The notes: generated from the letters alone by a model not told the origin. DNA of 64,000 nucleotides from Paenibacillus auburnensis (GCF_927798115.1 NZ_CAKMMG010000003.1:372001-436000), one strand, 5' to 3'. Numbered from the stretch's first letter, positions 9,544-19,331 are shown. Program-made: numbers and translations.

Positions 9544-10749
9544 TCACCGCATCGTTCGTGCCTGGTCAACCTGTGCGATGAGTTCTTGGATTACCTCATC
9601 TGGCGAACGTTCGTTCATCCAGTTTTGACCGAACATCTGGAATATTTTCACCATAGGGAAGTCCTCCCAAAATCCGACGAATTCATCGTTAAGATATACC
9701 TTATCTGTGACGTATTCGTTCATTTCATTCAGGGAATGCTCTAATACAGCTTTCGCAGCGGGATCACTCAACCATTCACTCAGAAGGCTGAACTTGTGGA
9801 ACGTGATTTCTTCCTTTCCGAAATCGCAATGCAAGCGCCCGGTGATTCGGATGTCTTTGGATGAGCTGCCCAATAAAATCTGGAAGAATCCCGTGTCAGC
9901 TGCCCAACGATTATACTTGGTGTTGTAGTAAGAGAAATCTCTCTCCTCCAACTCAAAGACGAGCTTCTGTGTTTCACCCGGATCAAGCTCGATTTTGGCA
10001 AAAGCCTTCAGCTCCTTCTCGGGACGCGTCCATTTGCACTCTTCATCATGCACGTACAGTTGAACGACTTCTTTTCCTCTTCGCTTGCCTGTGTTCTTCA
10101 GTTGAAGAGATACTGTGACTCCTGTCCCCCGCTGCTTCACTTCCAGGTCGGAATAGACAAATGTAGTGTACGACAAGCCGTGTCCGAAAGGAAATTGCGG
10201 CGCCAGCTCCTTGCGGTCATAGTAACGATAACCCACGAACAGTCCTTCGCGGTAATACAACTTGCCGTTCTCTCCCCGAATACGCATATGCGAAGGATTG
10301 TCCGACAGCTTCACGGGAAAGGTCTCCGACAGTTTGCCCGAAGGATTGGTGTGTCCGAACAATACCTCTGCGACCGCTCTGCCCAAGCCTTGACCCGATA
10401 GCCAGGAATGGATGACGCCCGGCACATGCTGCACCCATGGACTCATGACCAAGGCGGAACCGCTGCTTGTCACCACGATGCACTTAGGCTGAGCGGCTGC
10501 AACCGCTTGAATCAGCTTCACTTGATGCTCAGGAAGCTCAATGCCTTTAAGGTCATGCATTTCCGATTCGGCATATTCCGGTTGGCCTACGAACAGGACA
10601 GCCACATCGGAATTCGCTGCCAGTGAGACGCTTTCCTTGATCAGCTCATCATCGACGGAATCATCCTCCGGGTAACCTGCCGCATAATTCACGGTAACCA
10701 GGTCGCCTGCCAGCTGTAGTTTCAATATGAGAGGAAACTGCTCAAACAA
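9544..10749 (-). pseudogene. GH3 beta-glucosidase C-terminal fragment
   Basis: The open frame of 401 codons covers only the C-terminal half of a family 3 glycoside hydrolase: the GH3_C alpha/beta sandwich (VLFVGQPEYAESEM, GVIHSWLSGQGLGRAVAEVLFG), the FPFGHGLSYTTF motif and a fibronectin-III-like end. The N-terminal barrel with the catalytic Asp is missing; the sequence upstream of 10750 is unrelated, so the gene was truncated there. It lies just inside att1 and has the GC-rich character of the right-hand chromosome rather than of the AT-rich element cargo, so it may be a host gene trapped by rearrangement. It is not expected to be active. Confidence 0.85.
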
Positions 10750-10790
10750 GGGCTTATATCTGCGACGAACGTTATGTCAAATGCACGCAC

Positions 10791-10830
10791 AAATACAGCA
10801 GCTAGGATCTTCATCCAAACTGCTGTATTT
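10791..10830 (-). terminator. Hairpin after the acetyltransferase gene
   Basis: AAATACAGCAG and CTGCTGTATTT form an 11-bp perfect stem just past the stop at 10832. The T-run is short, so termination is probable but not certain. Confidence 0.55.
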
Positions 10831-10831
10831 A

Positions 10832-11281
10832 TCATAGCTTTTTAACCATTACCATTTCCCCATTAATATCCATTTCTCCATTGAATTCAAACCCTAATTT
10901 TTTGTATAAACTTAAAGCTCCAATATTGTCTTGGTATATACTTAAATAAATTTCACTACAATTAAACCGTTGTACCAAATATTCTATAAGTGTCGTTAGT
11001 AATATTCTCCCTAATCCACGTCCTTGATACTTCTTATCGATCAGATATCGATCAAACCACACCCTGCCTCCCTTATCCTCTTGAGGGAAAAAACCAAACA
11101 TAGCAAATCCGACCAAGGCTTTATCTACATACAATCCAGCTGACTTATAATACGAACATTTTTTAGCATCCTCTAAACTTTCAAATGGAGTTTCAATATA
11201 AGCTTTTTGATGATCATGTACACGTAATGAAAGGATATCATTTAAATTTTCTTCATTCACTTCTCTAATCTCTATTTCCAT
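10832..11281 (-). CDS. GNAT-family N-acetyltransferase
   Basis: A 149-residue acetyl-CoA-dependent transferase. The coenzyme A loop is visible as KYQGRGLGRILLTTLIEYL near residues 88-106, followed by the beta-strand/helix IYLSIYQDNIGALSLYKKLGF typical of the GNAT fold. The start is ATG at 11281 after AGGAGGGG. The acceptor is unknown. It stands alone between a degraded fragment and the GH3 remnant, as accessory cargo. Confidence 0.88.
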   Translation of the reverse strand: MEIEIREVNEENLNDILSLRVHDHQKAYIETPFESLEDAKKCSYYKSAGLYVDKALVGFAMFGFFPQEDKGGRVWFDRYLIDKKYQGRGLGRILLTTLIEYLVQRFNCSEIYLSIYQDNIGALSLYKKLGFEFNGEMDINGEMVMVKKL

Positions 11282-11336
11282 ATTTCCCCTCCTTTATCAT
11301 GCTTGTTTTTCTTAAAAGAGAATCAACTAGATATAC

Positions 11337-11474
11337 TTAATAACTAAGCAGGACAAATTTATCTTCTTTTTCAGGACCATCTCCTTGCCTAAGAGAAGCT
11401 ATAAACTCAGTAAGCAGAAAGCTATTATTATCAATCAGGTTATTGCACCTAATATCTCCAACAGGTGCACATAA
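11337..11474 (-). pseudogene. Degenerate C-terminal coding fragment
   Basis: One frame reads CAPVGDIRCNNLIDNN... to ...EKEDKFVLLSY and a stop, preceded by an in-frame stop and no start. It looks like about 44 codons of the end of a lost gene. I do not recognise the family. Confidence 0.3.
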
Positions 11475-11517
11475 TTAGGCTTTACATTTTTATAGTCTCA
11501 ATATCAAACTTTCTGTT

Positions 11518-12519
11518 TTATGATCGATCAACCTCTAATATATCAAGTAAAAACAAGAATATTGGTATACCAATTATCAATCCCCAAACTCCGATATAGT
11601 GCTCAGAAAAAAATAAGATAATTAATGTAACAAACATCGGAAGATTCATTTTTGATGACATGAGCTTTGGATTTAAAAAGTATCCTTCAGCAAAATGTAT
11701 GAGTGCGACCATAATTAATAAATAAAATGTTGTTTGCATACCTCCAATATTATACGCAATAATACTTAATGGTATCAGTGAAATGATAAATCCAAAAACG
11801 GGAATTAAACTTAGCAGAAACACCATAATGGCTAATGCGAGTAGATATGGAAAGCCAAGTAACCATAAACCAAGAACTGTAATAAGTGTATTAACCACTG
11901 CTATCAAAATTTGTGCTTCAATCACTTTGCCAAAAGAAGTAATAAATTTTCCGCTTAAGTATTCAACCTCTGTATAAATCCATCCCAAAGCACTATCTTT
12001 TAGCCTAAAAGTAAATTCAACTATTCTATTTTTTTCCAGAATATAAATAAAACTTAGTATAATGGATAAGAGAAAATTAGTACTCCAATTACTAATTTTC
12101 AAAATATATTCGACGCCACTGTTAAGATAAGATTGATAATTTAAACCTTTAAGAGAATCAAATATATAGAGTATTATTTGATTTTGCGGTAAGTCATCCA
12201 TACTTATATTTGATAAATAAGTCGCTAATTGAATAATTTGTTCATAAACTAAAGGAAGGTATTTAATCAACAGAACTGTAAGTATAGCGACAAAAGATAT
12301 GTACAGAACTATCACGATTACTTTACTATTGACTTTGATGAAGCGACTAATTAACTTACTGACTTGTCTCTGGAAACTACTCATAATGAATGCAATGAGT
12401 AGAGTCAGCAATATTAAATTTAACATATCTCTAATAAGATAAATGATGAATGCAATCAACACTAGAATTAAGAACCGCCGAAAATTCAAATTTGTATGAA
12501 GTTTTTCAATTAGATTCAT
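11518..12519 (-). CDS. AI-2E family transporter
   Basis: Integral membrane protein of 333 residues with two N-terminal hydrophobic helices, a central amphipathic region (residues 60-140), then five or more helices ending in GVWGLIIGIPIFLFLLDILEV, the characteristic ending of the AI-2E (UPF0118) exporters. The start is ATG at 12519 behind AAAAGGAGTCC. The family includes signal exporters and ion antiporters such as YtvI-like proteins, so the substrate cannot be named. It is AT-rich like the surrounding cargo and appears to be a single-gene unit. Confidence 0.85.
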   Translation of the reverse strand: MNLIEKLHTNLNFRRFLILVLIAFIIYLIRDMLNLILLTLLIAFIMSSFQRQVSKLISRFIKVNSKVIVIVLYISFVAILTVLLIKYLPLVYEQIIQLATYLSNISMDDLPQNQIILYIFDSLKGLNYQSYLNSGVEYILKISNWSTNFLLSIILSFIYILEKNRIVEFTFRLKDSALGWIYTEVEYLSGKFITSFGKVIEAQILIAVVNTLITVLGLWLLGFPYLLALAIMVFLLSLIPVFGFIISLIPLSIIAYNIGGMQTTFYLLIMVALIHFAEGYFLNPKLMSSKMNLPMFVTLIILFFSEHYIGVWGLIIGIPIFLFLLDILEVDRS

Positions 12520-12553
12520 ATTGGACTCCTTTTATGTGTCTTATCATAACCAG

Positions 12554-12844
12554 CTACACTGCAGCACAATATGAAGGCTGGGGGGAAATTTTTGAACACT
12601 TTTTTATATCAACTTTTTTAAAGAACAATTTAAATAGTTTTTCGTTAAACAGTGAATGTTGGAAAGTAATAAAGCTACCACCCATCATTAATTGCTTTCT
12701 TGAACTATACAAGATGCTAATATACTCTCTACGCGTTGACTTGTTTAATGGGATGCTAGAGACTATATAATCAATCCAGGGTATATCATGAGCATTCATA
12801 AACTCCTCTAGTTTTATCGCATAATTCAGTATAAGAAGTGTCAA
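12554..12844 (-). pseudogene. Fragment of a phospholipid-methyltransferase-like gene
   Basis: Ninety-six codons that align with the C-terminal half of the intact gene at 23016-23579: IPWIDYIVSSIPLNKST against IQWVDFIISGLPSESIP, and YISILYSSRKQLMMGGSFI against THILYVSQKNLNSAGKFI. The SAM-binding N-terminal half (GPGTG loop) is absent. Its upstream end is abutted to a chemoreceptor fragment, so this is a truncated paralogue, not a working gene. Confidence 0.7.
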
Positions 12845-12942
12845 TTTTTTATATCATAATATGTAATTGCACCGGTAATACCTAAAAGCAGAGCTATAGA
12901 AAGTAATCCGGCCAATAGTTTTGTTCCCACTGTAGTTCTCAT
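12841..12942 (-). pseudogene. Chemoreceptor N-terminal fragment
   Basis: A 33-codon frame from ATG at 12942 (MRTTVGTKLLAGLLSIALLL...) has the cationic start and first transmembrane helix of a methyl-accepting chemotaxis protein, and a GAAAGGAAG site upstream. It stops after TYYDIKN, at the point where the methyltransferase fragment begins. The rest of the receptor has been lost. Confidence 0.55.
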
Positions 12943-13100
12943 ATTCAATTCTTCCTTTCAAGTGTCTAACCTTTAGAAGGTTTAACGAAAGTAGCGGCGA
13001 ACTATGACTATAATTATTAAGTCTAAGTTCGCCGCCGCTTCCATTAATACAACTTTTCAAATGAATACATCGAATCTGATTGACCTGGCATTATCCCCTT

Positions 13101-15236
13101 CTATCTCGGAATAATAGGTAAAACGACATTCGATGGATGTTCCTTGTCTCTGTGAATTGTAATAACAGGCACAATATTGTTAGGATCGTTGGGGTTGTTT
13201 GTCGGACTCAGTTCTGGCAGAATTTCAAACGTGGGCCAGTCTGCACCAGCAATAGAAACTCTAATGCTATGCCCTTCTTTGAATACCCAGGAAGTAGGCA
13301 TTAAATCAACGGTTAGTTGCACAATTTTCCCGTTAGCAAAAACATCTTTGTTGTATTGTTTGTTTTCATAACCATGCCAAGGAAGTTCAGGTTTGACATC
13401 TATCCCCTTTTCTCCACCTAGTATCATCGTATTATTGTCATGTAGTTCATTAAAACCCGCACGTAAAAGTCCTTCAGTGACTAATACAGCTTCTCCATTC
13501 GGATCTACATCTTCGAGATAAATAAAGAAGTCTCCGTTACTTGCTGTGGAGGAGGCCCAAAAATCCACAATAGGATGCCCTGTAACCTCTGTATCTTGAG
13601 TCAATGGTAAGGTTGTATAGGTCAAACTTTTTTTATCCATCTCCGTGCGGACTGGCATCTCATCTGGACTCATCATTTGCCAGCGACTGGTTTGATAACT
13701 TTCCCCCCATCGTGCATCGTGCTTAAAATCAACTTGGTAGAGGTCTTTGCCAGGTGAAGCACTCCCAGTATCCAGTTCTCCATCCTTGGAAAAATAGTAG
13801 GTTTTTAACTGCTGCCTTGCTAGCGGCCATTCATTTTCGGAACGCCAGCCATCACCATTCATATTATAAATATAGATAGGCGGTTCCGTGTCTATCCCGT
13901 TTTGTATTCCTTTAAGATAGCGATCAAAGAAGCGCAACATTTCAATTCCGTACTTTGATAGTACTTTCTCTTCGTCCTCCCCGAAGTACTCCCAGTAAGG
14001 TGAAGTGCCTTCGTGATATCCTGCATCAATAACCATTTTGGAAGGATTGGTATCCTTCAGTGTTGAATACAGCTCAGTAGTACCGCGTATAAAAGGATCC
14101 ATCCAGCCCCCATGATTATATATTGGGATACCACTCTCCATTACAGCAGCTAATGCACTGGCTGGCCCAACGTTATAGGCAGTCACTGTGTGTTTCTTGT
14201 TACCGTCTGTATATTCCCAATCATCGTCTATAAAAGCAGTGTTTGGTCCCAACTCACTGTATGGTGTGTTTTCAAGATGTTCATGTACCCCAAGATAATA
14301 GAGGTGTTCTCGTTCCTTTCCATCCTCGTATTGTGGTGGATCATTAGCATCAGCAGGGTAATTGTAATCGTCAATAAATGTGCCGTTACCGTTTAAGTCT
14401 AGCGGAATTTCATCAACGAGCTCACCATCACCATCCTCATCTACTACAGGCGCATTCGGGTAATAGCCTTCGTCTGGCAGATGATAGTTATGTTCAAGAT
14501 ATTTCTGCATATCAAGCTGTGAATAGGCCCATAAGAAAATCCCCCCCGGTCTTATCTCTCCCGTAAAACCGTCCATAGGTACAACTTCAGGGAAAATGGC
14601 TTTCAGTGCCTTAGGAGCCTGCCCAGCCGTTATAATCTGTGAATAACCAAGGTATGAACCGCCCAACATCCCAACGTTACCATCACTCCATGTTTGCTCT
14701 TCAATCCAGTCTACAAGCTCATAACCATCCTCAGCTAGCTTTGGCGAGAAATCTACTTTTGTTCCATAGCTTGCGCCTGAACCACGCATATCTACAACGA
14801 CATAGGCGTACCCATGCGATAAAAATAGGTTTACTATCTCTTTCGTTGATCCATACACAGTACCGAAGCTATTAGCCCTATCTACAATCGGCCCCCATGT
14901 TCCAACAGCATTTTTAATAAATGGCTTTTCATACCACTTTATATCTGGCATAATGAACGACCGGCCATAAGGCGTATATTGGAATATGACAGGAAATTTC
15001 TGCTTATCTGGCCCGTCGGCAGGTATGTAAATATCAGCTGCAAGTTTTGTGCCATCCGTCATCTCCACATATTCCGATTTTTTTTCATAATCCTTGTACT
15101 CTGGGGAGGAAAAGCCAGCGTACTCAAATGGCTCGCTGACTTTTTTATTTGTATTGTTTTTACCGGAGCAGGCAGTAACCGTTAAAATTAAGATCAAGAG
15201 AACAATGGCCATTATATGTTTTAGCTTATTCTTCAT
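13101..15236 (-). CDS. CocE/NonD-family (S15) lipoprotein hydrolase
   Basis: A secreted lipid-anchored alpha/beta hydrolase of 711 residues related to X-Pro dipeptidyl-peptidases and cocaine-esterase-type acyl hydrolases. It has a signal peptide with lipobox (VTAC), the nucleophile elbow GGSYLGYS near residue 195, the His-containing segment DAGYHEGTSPYWEY, and a C-terminal jelly-roll domain (TEVTGHPIVDFWASS...). An insertion rich in acidic Gly/Asn loops (VDEDGDGELVDE, DLNGNGTF) looks like a calcium-binding loop. ATG 15236 is preferred to GTG 15248 because AGAAGGTG precedes it. It is followed in the operon order by nothing and preceded by the acyltransferase at 15273. A close paralogue is at 26036-28201. 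Confidence 0.9.
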   Translation of the reverse strand: MKNKLKHIMAIVLLILILTVTACSGKNNTNKKVSEPFEYAGFSSPEYKDYEKKSEYVEMTDGTKLAADIYIPADGPDKQKFPVIFQYTPYGRSFIMPDIKWYEKPFIKNAVGTWGPIVDRANSFGTVYGSTKEIVNLFLSHGYAYVVVDMRGSGASYGTKVDFSPKLAEDGYELVDWIEEQTWSDGNVGMLGGSYLGYSQIITAGQAPKALKAIFPEVVPMDGFTGEIRPGGIFLWAYSQLDMQKYLEHNYHLPDEGYYPNAPVVDEDGDGELVDEIPLDLNGNGTFIDDYNYPADANDPPQYEDGKEREHLYYLGVHEHLENTPYSELGPNTAFIDDDWEYTDGNKKHTVTAYNVGPASALAAVMESGIPIYNHGGWMDPFIRGTTELYSTLKDTNPSKMVIDAGYHEGTSPYWEYFGEDEEKVLSKYGIEMLRFFDRYLKGIQNGIDTEPPIYIYNMNGDGWRSENEWPLARQQLKTYYFSKDGELDTGSASPGKDLYQVDFKHDARWGESYQTSRWQMMSPDEMPVRTEMDKKSLTYTTLPLTQDTEVTGHPIVDFWASSTASNGDFFIYLEDVDPNGEAVLVTEGLLRAGFNELHDNNTMILGGEKGIDVKPELPWHGYENKQYNKDVFANGKIVQLTVDLMPTSWVFKEGHSIRVSIAGADWPTFEILPELSPTNNPNDPNNIVPVITIHRDKEHPSNVVLPIIPR

Positions 15237-15272
15237 TTTATAGTTCACCTTCTATCCATTTTTTGAGAAGCT

Positions 15273-16361
15273 CTACTTGTTGATTAGTTTTGGCTTAAAT
15301 CTGTCAAGATACCATACAGCAAGACGATCCGATATAACCAATAGGATTGCAGCAATGAGCGTTCCTTGCCAAAAGAGTAGGCTATTTGACTTCAGAAAAA
15401 CTTGAGTTACAATACCGAGCAGTCCGATAAGCGTCCAGTGAATGCAGTAAATAGTATTTATATTCTTGCTCAATCTCATCAAGGGTTGAAAAGACACTTT
15501 AGAGAATAGTTTTAGGATTGCATAGTTCAATCCAAAGAACGATAACGCTATTAGGATAAAAAACACTGCATCCAACAGTCCCAAAAAATAATAAGAACCC
15601 TCTGATGAAAACATTAAGCCGTATTGAAAAGTTAAAATGAGATATAGCACTCCCATTCCACCACAAAGCATTGACACTAATGAATAGAACTTCCCTTTAT
15701 CTTTACATTTTTTTAGATATGAACCGAAAACAACACCAGCAATCGGGAATATAATCCAATTCAAGAAAGGGAAATATGTTTCGGTAGCTGTTCCCCAAAG
15801 AAAGCCAACAAATTGATCTTCTACATAATTTCCGGTCGATACCCGGCGTAAAAACATCCCAATTATTGACGCAGCCCCACCAATGAGTAATAAGATAGAG
15901 TGTTTTAGTTGCATCTTCTTTGCTAACGCTAGAAAGATAAAGGCTAAGCCTGCAAATTGGAGAATATCAACACTGAACAAAGAGAATGTATTTTGTAAAT
16001 AAGAACTATTATGTGTTATCTCATATTTCAGAAGACTAGGTATGACAAACCGAAATATATTCAACAACAAACCAATACCCAATAGGCTTAAGCCACGTTT
16101 AAGTAAGTCAATTGGTGCATTCTTTCTGGAGTAGCTGATCCCTATTCCAAGACACATCATAAACACCGGGGCTGCAAAGGGACCACCAAGTACATTTCTG
16201 ACTAACATAAATAAAACACCTTCAGATTTAGGAGAAAATTCCTCAAAAACATGGGTCCATATCATAAATAAGATCGCGAATGCTTTAGCCATATCCAATT
16301 CAGGTTGTCGGCCAGTATTTATGTTCTCATGGCCAAAGCAGTTTTTTATTGCCGTTAACAT
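15273..16361 (-). CDS. Membrane acyltransferase, HGSNAT/DUF1624-like
   Basis: A polytopic membrane protein of about 362 residues with roughly ten helices. The N-terminal block ELDMAKAFAILFMIWTHVFEE, with a conserved His in the first helix, and GPFAAPVFMMCLGIGISYSR match the heparan-alpha-glucosaminide acetyltransferase-like and acyltransferase-3-like superfamily that moves acyl groups across the membrane. ATG 16361 has AAAGGTG upstream. It is 25 bases before the S15 lipoprotein gene, so the two are probably co-transcribed: one adds acyl groups and the other may hydrolyse esters or amides outside the cell (inference). A paralogue lies at 21774-22871. Confidence 0.85.
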   Translation of the reverse strand: MLTAIKNCFGHENINTGRQPELDMAKAFAILFMIWTHVFEEFSPKSEGVLFMLVRNVLGGPFAAPVFMMCLGIGISYSRKNAPIDLLKRGLSLLGIGLLLNIFRFVIPSLLKYEITHNSSYLQNTFSLFSVDILQFAGLAFIFLALAKKMQLKHSILLLIGGAASIIGMFLRRVSTGNYVEDQFVGFLWGTATETYFPFLNWIIFPIAGVVFGSYLKKCKDKGKFYSLVSMLCGGMGVLYLILTFQYGLMFSSEGSYYFLGLLDAVFFILIALSFFGLNYAILKLFSKVSFQPLMRLSKNINTIYCIHWTLIGLLGIVTQVFLKSNSLLFWQGTLIAAILLVISDRLAVWYLDRFKPKLINK

Positions 16362-16382
16362 AATGATCACCTTTCTAATTCG

Positions 16383-16399
16383 AAGATCAGATCGATCTT
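16383..16399. promoter_or_regulatory. Candidate operator between acyltransferase and TetR genes
   Basis: AAGATC-AGATC-GATCTT is a perfect 6-bp dyad within the divergent intergenic region, just upstream of the acyltransferase start. A looser ACGACA/TGTCGT pair lies at about 16491-16516 near the TetR gene. Binding by the TetR protein is inferred. Confidence 0.35.
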
Positions 16400-16534
16400 A
16401 ACTATTTATTTTATTTAACTTTACAAATATAATCATAATAGACACTGAGTCGTTTTAATATATTCAATATGGCACTCAAATATCTAGTAGACGACAATGT
16501 ATAGCCAATATGTCGTATAGAAAGGATGGGTTTT

Positions 16535-17086
16535 ATGAACAATGATGATAGGCGGATACGAAAAACAAAAAAAGCTTTGAGGGAAGCGCTTGCTGAACTG
16601 ATGATGAATAAAGAGCTGCGCAGTATTACTATTCAGGAATTGAGTGATACGGCAGATGTACACAGAGCTACTTTTTATGCACATTATAGGGATATTTATG
16701 ATCTGTATGAGCAACTTGAAGAAGCCATGGTTAATGAAATGGGGGCAATTATTATACATGACCCTACTCACACATACGATGAACTTTTTAAATCGGTCAT
16801 TGATTATGTCATCGAGAACTCAAAAATGTGTCGCATGTTTCTAAAGAACCATACTTTTCATGAAAGGATCAGTGAATTTCTAGAAGAAAAATATTTTGAT
16901 ATTTGGAAATATGAAACCGGAGAAGTTATGGTCACAGATGAATGGGAATTTTTAGCGAATTACCATATTCAAGGCTGTCTTGCGATTGTCACCCGCTGGG
17001 CCGAAAATGACTATATTTATCCTAAAGAAAAAATTACAGATATGATTTTAAGAATAGATAATCACTTCGATGAAATCTTGACGTAG
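16535..17086 (+). CDS. TetR-family repressor
   Basis: A 183-residue regulator with an N-terminal helix-turn-helix (SITIQELSDTADVHRATFYAHYRDIYDL) and a short alpha-helical ligand domain of the DhaS/TetR_C_8-like type. I choose ATG 16535 (MNNDDRR) since AAAGGATGGG lies seven bases before it; the ATG at 16526 overlaps that site. It is divergent from the acyltransferase-S15 operon and is the obvious candidate to control it. Confidence 0.9.
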   Translation: MNNDDRRIRKTKKALREALAELMMNKELRSITIQELSDTADVHRATFYAHYRDIYDLYEQLEEAMVNEMGAIIIHDPTHTYDELFKSVIDYVIENSKMCRMFLKNHTFHERISEFLEEKYFDIWKYETGEVMVTDEWEFLANYHIQGCLAIVTRWAENDYIYPKEKITDMILRIDNHFDEILT

Positions 17087-17150
17087 TTAAACCTGCTAAT
17101 ATGTTCACTACAATTCCTCGAGAAAACTCTTTAACTTGCTGACATAATTA

Positions 17151-17198
17151 AGCAGGAGCCGACGATTTGTAACTAGTTACAAATCATCGGCTCCTGCT
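17151..17198. terminator. Strong bidirectional hairpin
   Basis: AGCAGGAGCCGA...TCGGCTCCTGCT forms a nearly perfect stem of over 20 bp (one G-T position) between the convergent TetR and MerR genes. It lacks long T-runs but is placed to end both transcripts. Confidence 0.7.
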
Positions 17199-17205
17199 CT
17201 GAAGC

Positions 17206-18024
17206 TTAATATTCACCTTGCAACACCTGTAATTCAATAGACGGATTTTCAAAATCATCGTATAATTCGCAAGCAATAATTAACTTAATTTCCTCTATAT
17301 TCAGTTCTTTGATATGTCTCTGCAGTTGTTTAATCTGGTTATCTTTATTCTGTTTATTGTATGTAATACAGATAAACTCACCTTTGGGAATACTACTGAC
17401 AATATAATCAGAATTTAAAAGTGTGGGCCTGTTTGAGTATTTCTCATTAATCGCTAAGTATGCTGAAGAGTATTTCTCCTCACCATCAATAATCAATGAT
17501 GGAATGTCAACAAAGTAGCCACTTTCAAAAGCAAGTTCCACCCCAGTCCGGGAGGTCTCATTCTCAACTAATCTTCCGTTAACTTCAAAATTAATTACTT
17601 CTTGCTGTTTTATCAGATGAATAATTATACGTTCTTCTACCTTTCTAAAGTATGGGGCCTGATTTTGAACAACAGATAGACCATACTCAATCGCTTCAGC
17701 GATCCTGGAGAATCTTTCTTTAGCTACAATAAGTGATTGAATTTGTTCGTCCAGGGAGTGCTGAAAAATCCTGATCTTTTCAACGATCTCCTTCATATCA
17801 CCCATTGCTAATGTAGGTTTTAACTCATGAAGAGGTATCCCATATGTTTTAGCATATTTAATGATATCTATATAAATAAACTGGTCGATACTGTAATATC
17901 GATACCCATTGTCCTTATTGATATAGGATGGTTTTAACAAACCCATTCGATCGTAAAGACGCAAAGCTTGGATCGATATATTGTTAATTTTTGCAGTTTC
18001 GCCAATTGAAAAAAATTTTTTCAT
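17206..18024 (-). CDS. MerR-family activator with effector domain
   Basis: A 272-residue regulator. The N-terminal winged helix reads FSIGETAKINNISIQALRLYDRMGLLKPSYINKDNGYRYY (residues 4-43), followed by a dimerisation coiled coil and a GyrI-like C-terminal effector domain of the BmrR/BltR class. The first codon is ATG 18024 after GGAGCG. It is divergent from the condensation-type acyltransferase at 18134, and a perfect MerR-style dyad sits between them. Confidence 0.9.
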   Translation of the reverse strand: MKKFFSIGETAKINNISIQALRLYDRMGLLKPSYINKDNGYRYYSIDQFIYIDIIKYAKTYGIPLHELKPTLAMGDMKEIVEKIRIFQHSLDEQIQSLIVAKERFSRIAEAIEYGLSVVQNQAPYFRKVEERIIIHLIKQQEVINFEVNGRLVENETSRTGVELAFESGYFVDIPSLIIDGEEKYSSAYLAINEKYSNRPTLLNSDYIVSSIPKGEFICITYNKQNKDNQIKQLQRHIKELNIEEIKLIIACELYDDFENPSIELQVLQGEY

Positions 18025-18041
18025 CAAAACGCTCCTTTACT

Positions 18042-18056
18042 CTATACCAGGTATAG
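18042..18056. promoter_or_regulatory. MerR-type operator
   Basis: CTATAC-CAG-GTATAG is a perfect 6-bp dyad with a 3-bp centre, in the intergenic region just upstream of the merR start and about 80 bases upstream of the divergent gene. TTTATACT follows it. The form is typical of operators for MerR multidrug regulators; assignment to this regulator is inferred. Confidence 0.65.
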
Positions 18057-18133
18057 ACTTTATACTCAGATTGTAAGCAAAATCCGAGACATGTTCAAGT
18101 ACCGTAATATGATTAAAGGGGGATTCCTGTACA

Positions 18134-19330
18134 ATGAACTTCAAACCTAATACAAAAATCAAACTAGATCACCTTGGACAGTTTTATGCCACAATTAATA
18201 GTGAGAACAATCCAGGGACATATAGTGTCTCTGCTCACCTAAAAGATCCAGTAGTTCCCGTAACACTTCAACAGGCAGTTAACGACCTTATGCAACGGTT
18301 ACCGTTTATGAATGTCCGTAGTAAACGGGGATTCATGTGGTACTTCCATGAATTGCACGAAAACCCTCCAATAATTGTAAATGAGAAGGATTTTCCGGCA
18401 TTGTGCAGTTCATTCAAAATGGGCACCGGCCATCTAATGAGAATTATTTACGGAGATCGTTCAGTTACGATTGAGGTATTACACACTGTATGTGACGGAC
18501 GTAGTCTTGCAATGGTGGTTAGTTCTTTATTAGCCAGATATTTCGAACTCTTAGGTGAAGCAATTAAGAAAGAAGGTTTAATTGACTGCAATGAGACTGT
18601 GTGTATGGAGGAAGCAGAGGATGCATATGCTCGCTACGCAGATTTAAGGAAATCCAAGCCTGAAGGCAGCGTTAAAGACGTTTATGTACCTAAATTCCAG
18701 CCGACCACGATTCGAATTATTACTCATAAAATTAGACTTTCAGAAATAAAAGCTAGAGCAAAATCGCATGGCCTCACTATTAGCGAATATATATTGGTTC
18801 ATATTTGCAGCGAATTTGCAAAACAGAGGGAACTAGAAGATTGTACAAGTGGAATTACGGTCAATGTCCCCATTGATTGCAGAGGGTTTTTCCCTAGTAA
18901 ATCTTTACGCAATTTTGTATCTCATAAAACGATTACTATGCCTGAATCAATGAATTTTTCCGATATGGGACAAGATATAAGAAGACAATTTACAGGAATT
19001 ACACAGGATTATATCCAGTCTAAAATTAGCGAGATGGAAAGAGCTATGAAAATAGCAAATTTTCTTCCTTTGTTTGTAAAAGAACAACTTATCAGGAAAC
19101 TTGGTGAGGAGGAGAGCGCCGGGTATACTACCGGTTTCTCAAATTTGGGATTAATAAGACTTCCCAAAGAAATCCTGGACAAGCTTGATTCATTCTCTTT
19201 TACACTAGGGGCTGAACCGGCCATGCCTTATCAGTTTGCATGTGTCGCAGTTGGAGATACCCTTACTTTTACAACAACCACTATCGCAGAAGACGATACA
19301 ATTATAGATCGTATCTTAGAGGTTTTGTAG
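18134..19330 (+). CDS. Stand-alone condensation-type acyltransferase
   Basis: A 398-residue cytoplasmic protein with the HxxxDG active-site motif of condensation domains and alcohol acetyltransferases: VLHTVCDGRSLAM near residue 120. The conserved region near GLTISEYILVHICSEFAKQR and the later NVPIDCRGFFPSKSLRNF also fit this superfamily (AATase/PapA/C-domain fold). No adenylation or carrier domain is present, so it probably transfers an acyl group from CoA or a carrier protein to an alcohol or amine. The start is ATG 18134 after AAAGGGGGA. Regulation by the divergent MerR protein suggests induction by a drug-like ligand, so modification of a toxic compound is possible but unproven. Confidence 0.8.
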   Translation: MNFKPNTKIKLDHLGQFYATINSENNPGTYSVSAHLKDPVVPVTLQQAVNDLMQRLPFMNVRSKRGFMWYFHELHENPPIIVNEKDFPALCSSFKMGTGHLMRIIYGDRSVTIEVLHTVCDGRSLAMVVSSLLARYFELLGEAIKKEGLIDCNETVCMEEAEDAYARYADLRKSKPEGSVKDVYVPKFQPTTIRIITHKIRLSEIKARAKSHGLTISEYILVHICSEFAKQRELEDCTSGITVNVPIDCRGFFPSKSLRNFVSHKTITMPESMNFSDMGQDIRRQFTGITQDYIQSKISEMERAMKIANFLPLFVKEQLIRKLGEEESAGYTTGFSNLGLIRLPKEILDKLDSFSFTLGAEPAMPYQFACVAVGDTLTFTTTTIAEDDTIIDRILEVL

Positions 19331-19331
19331 C

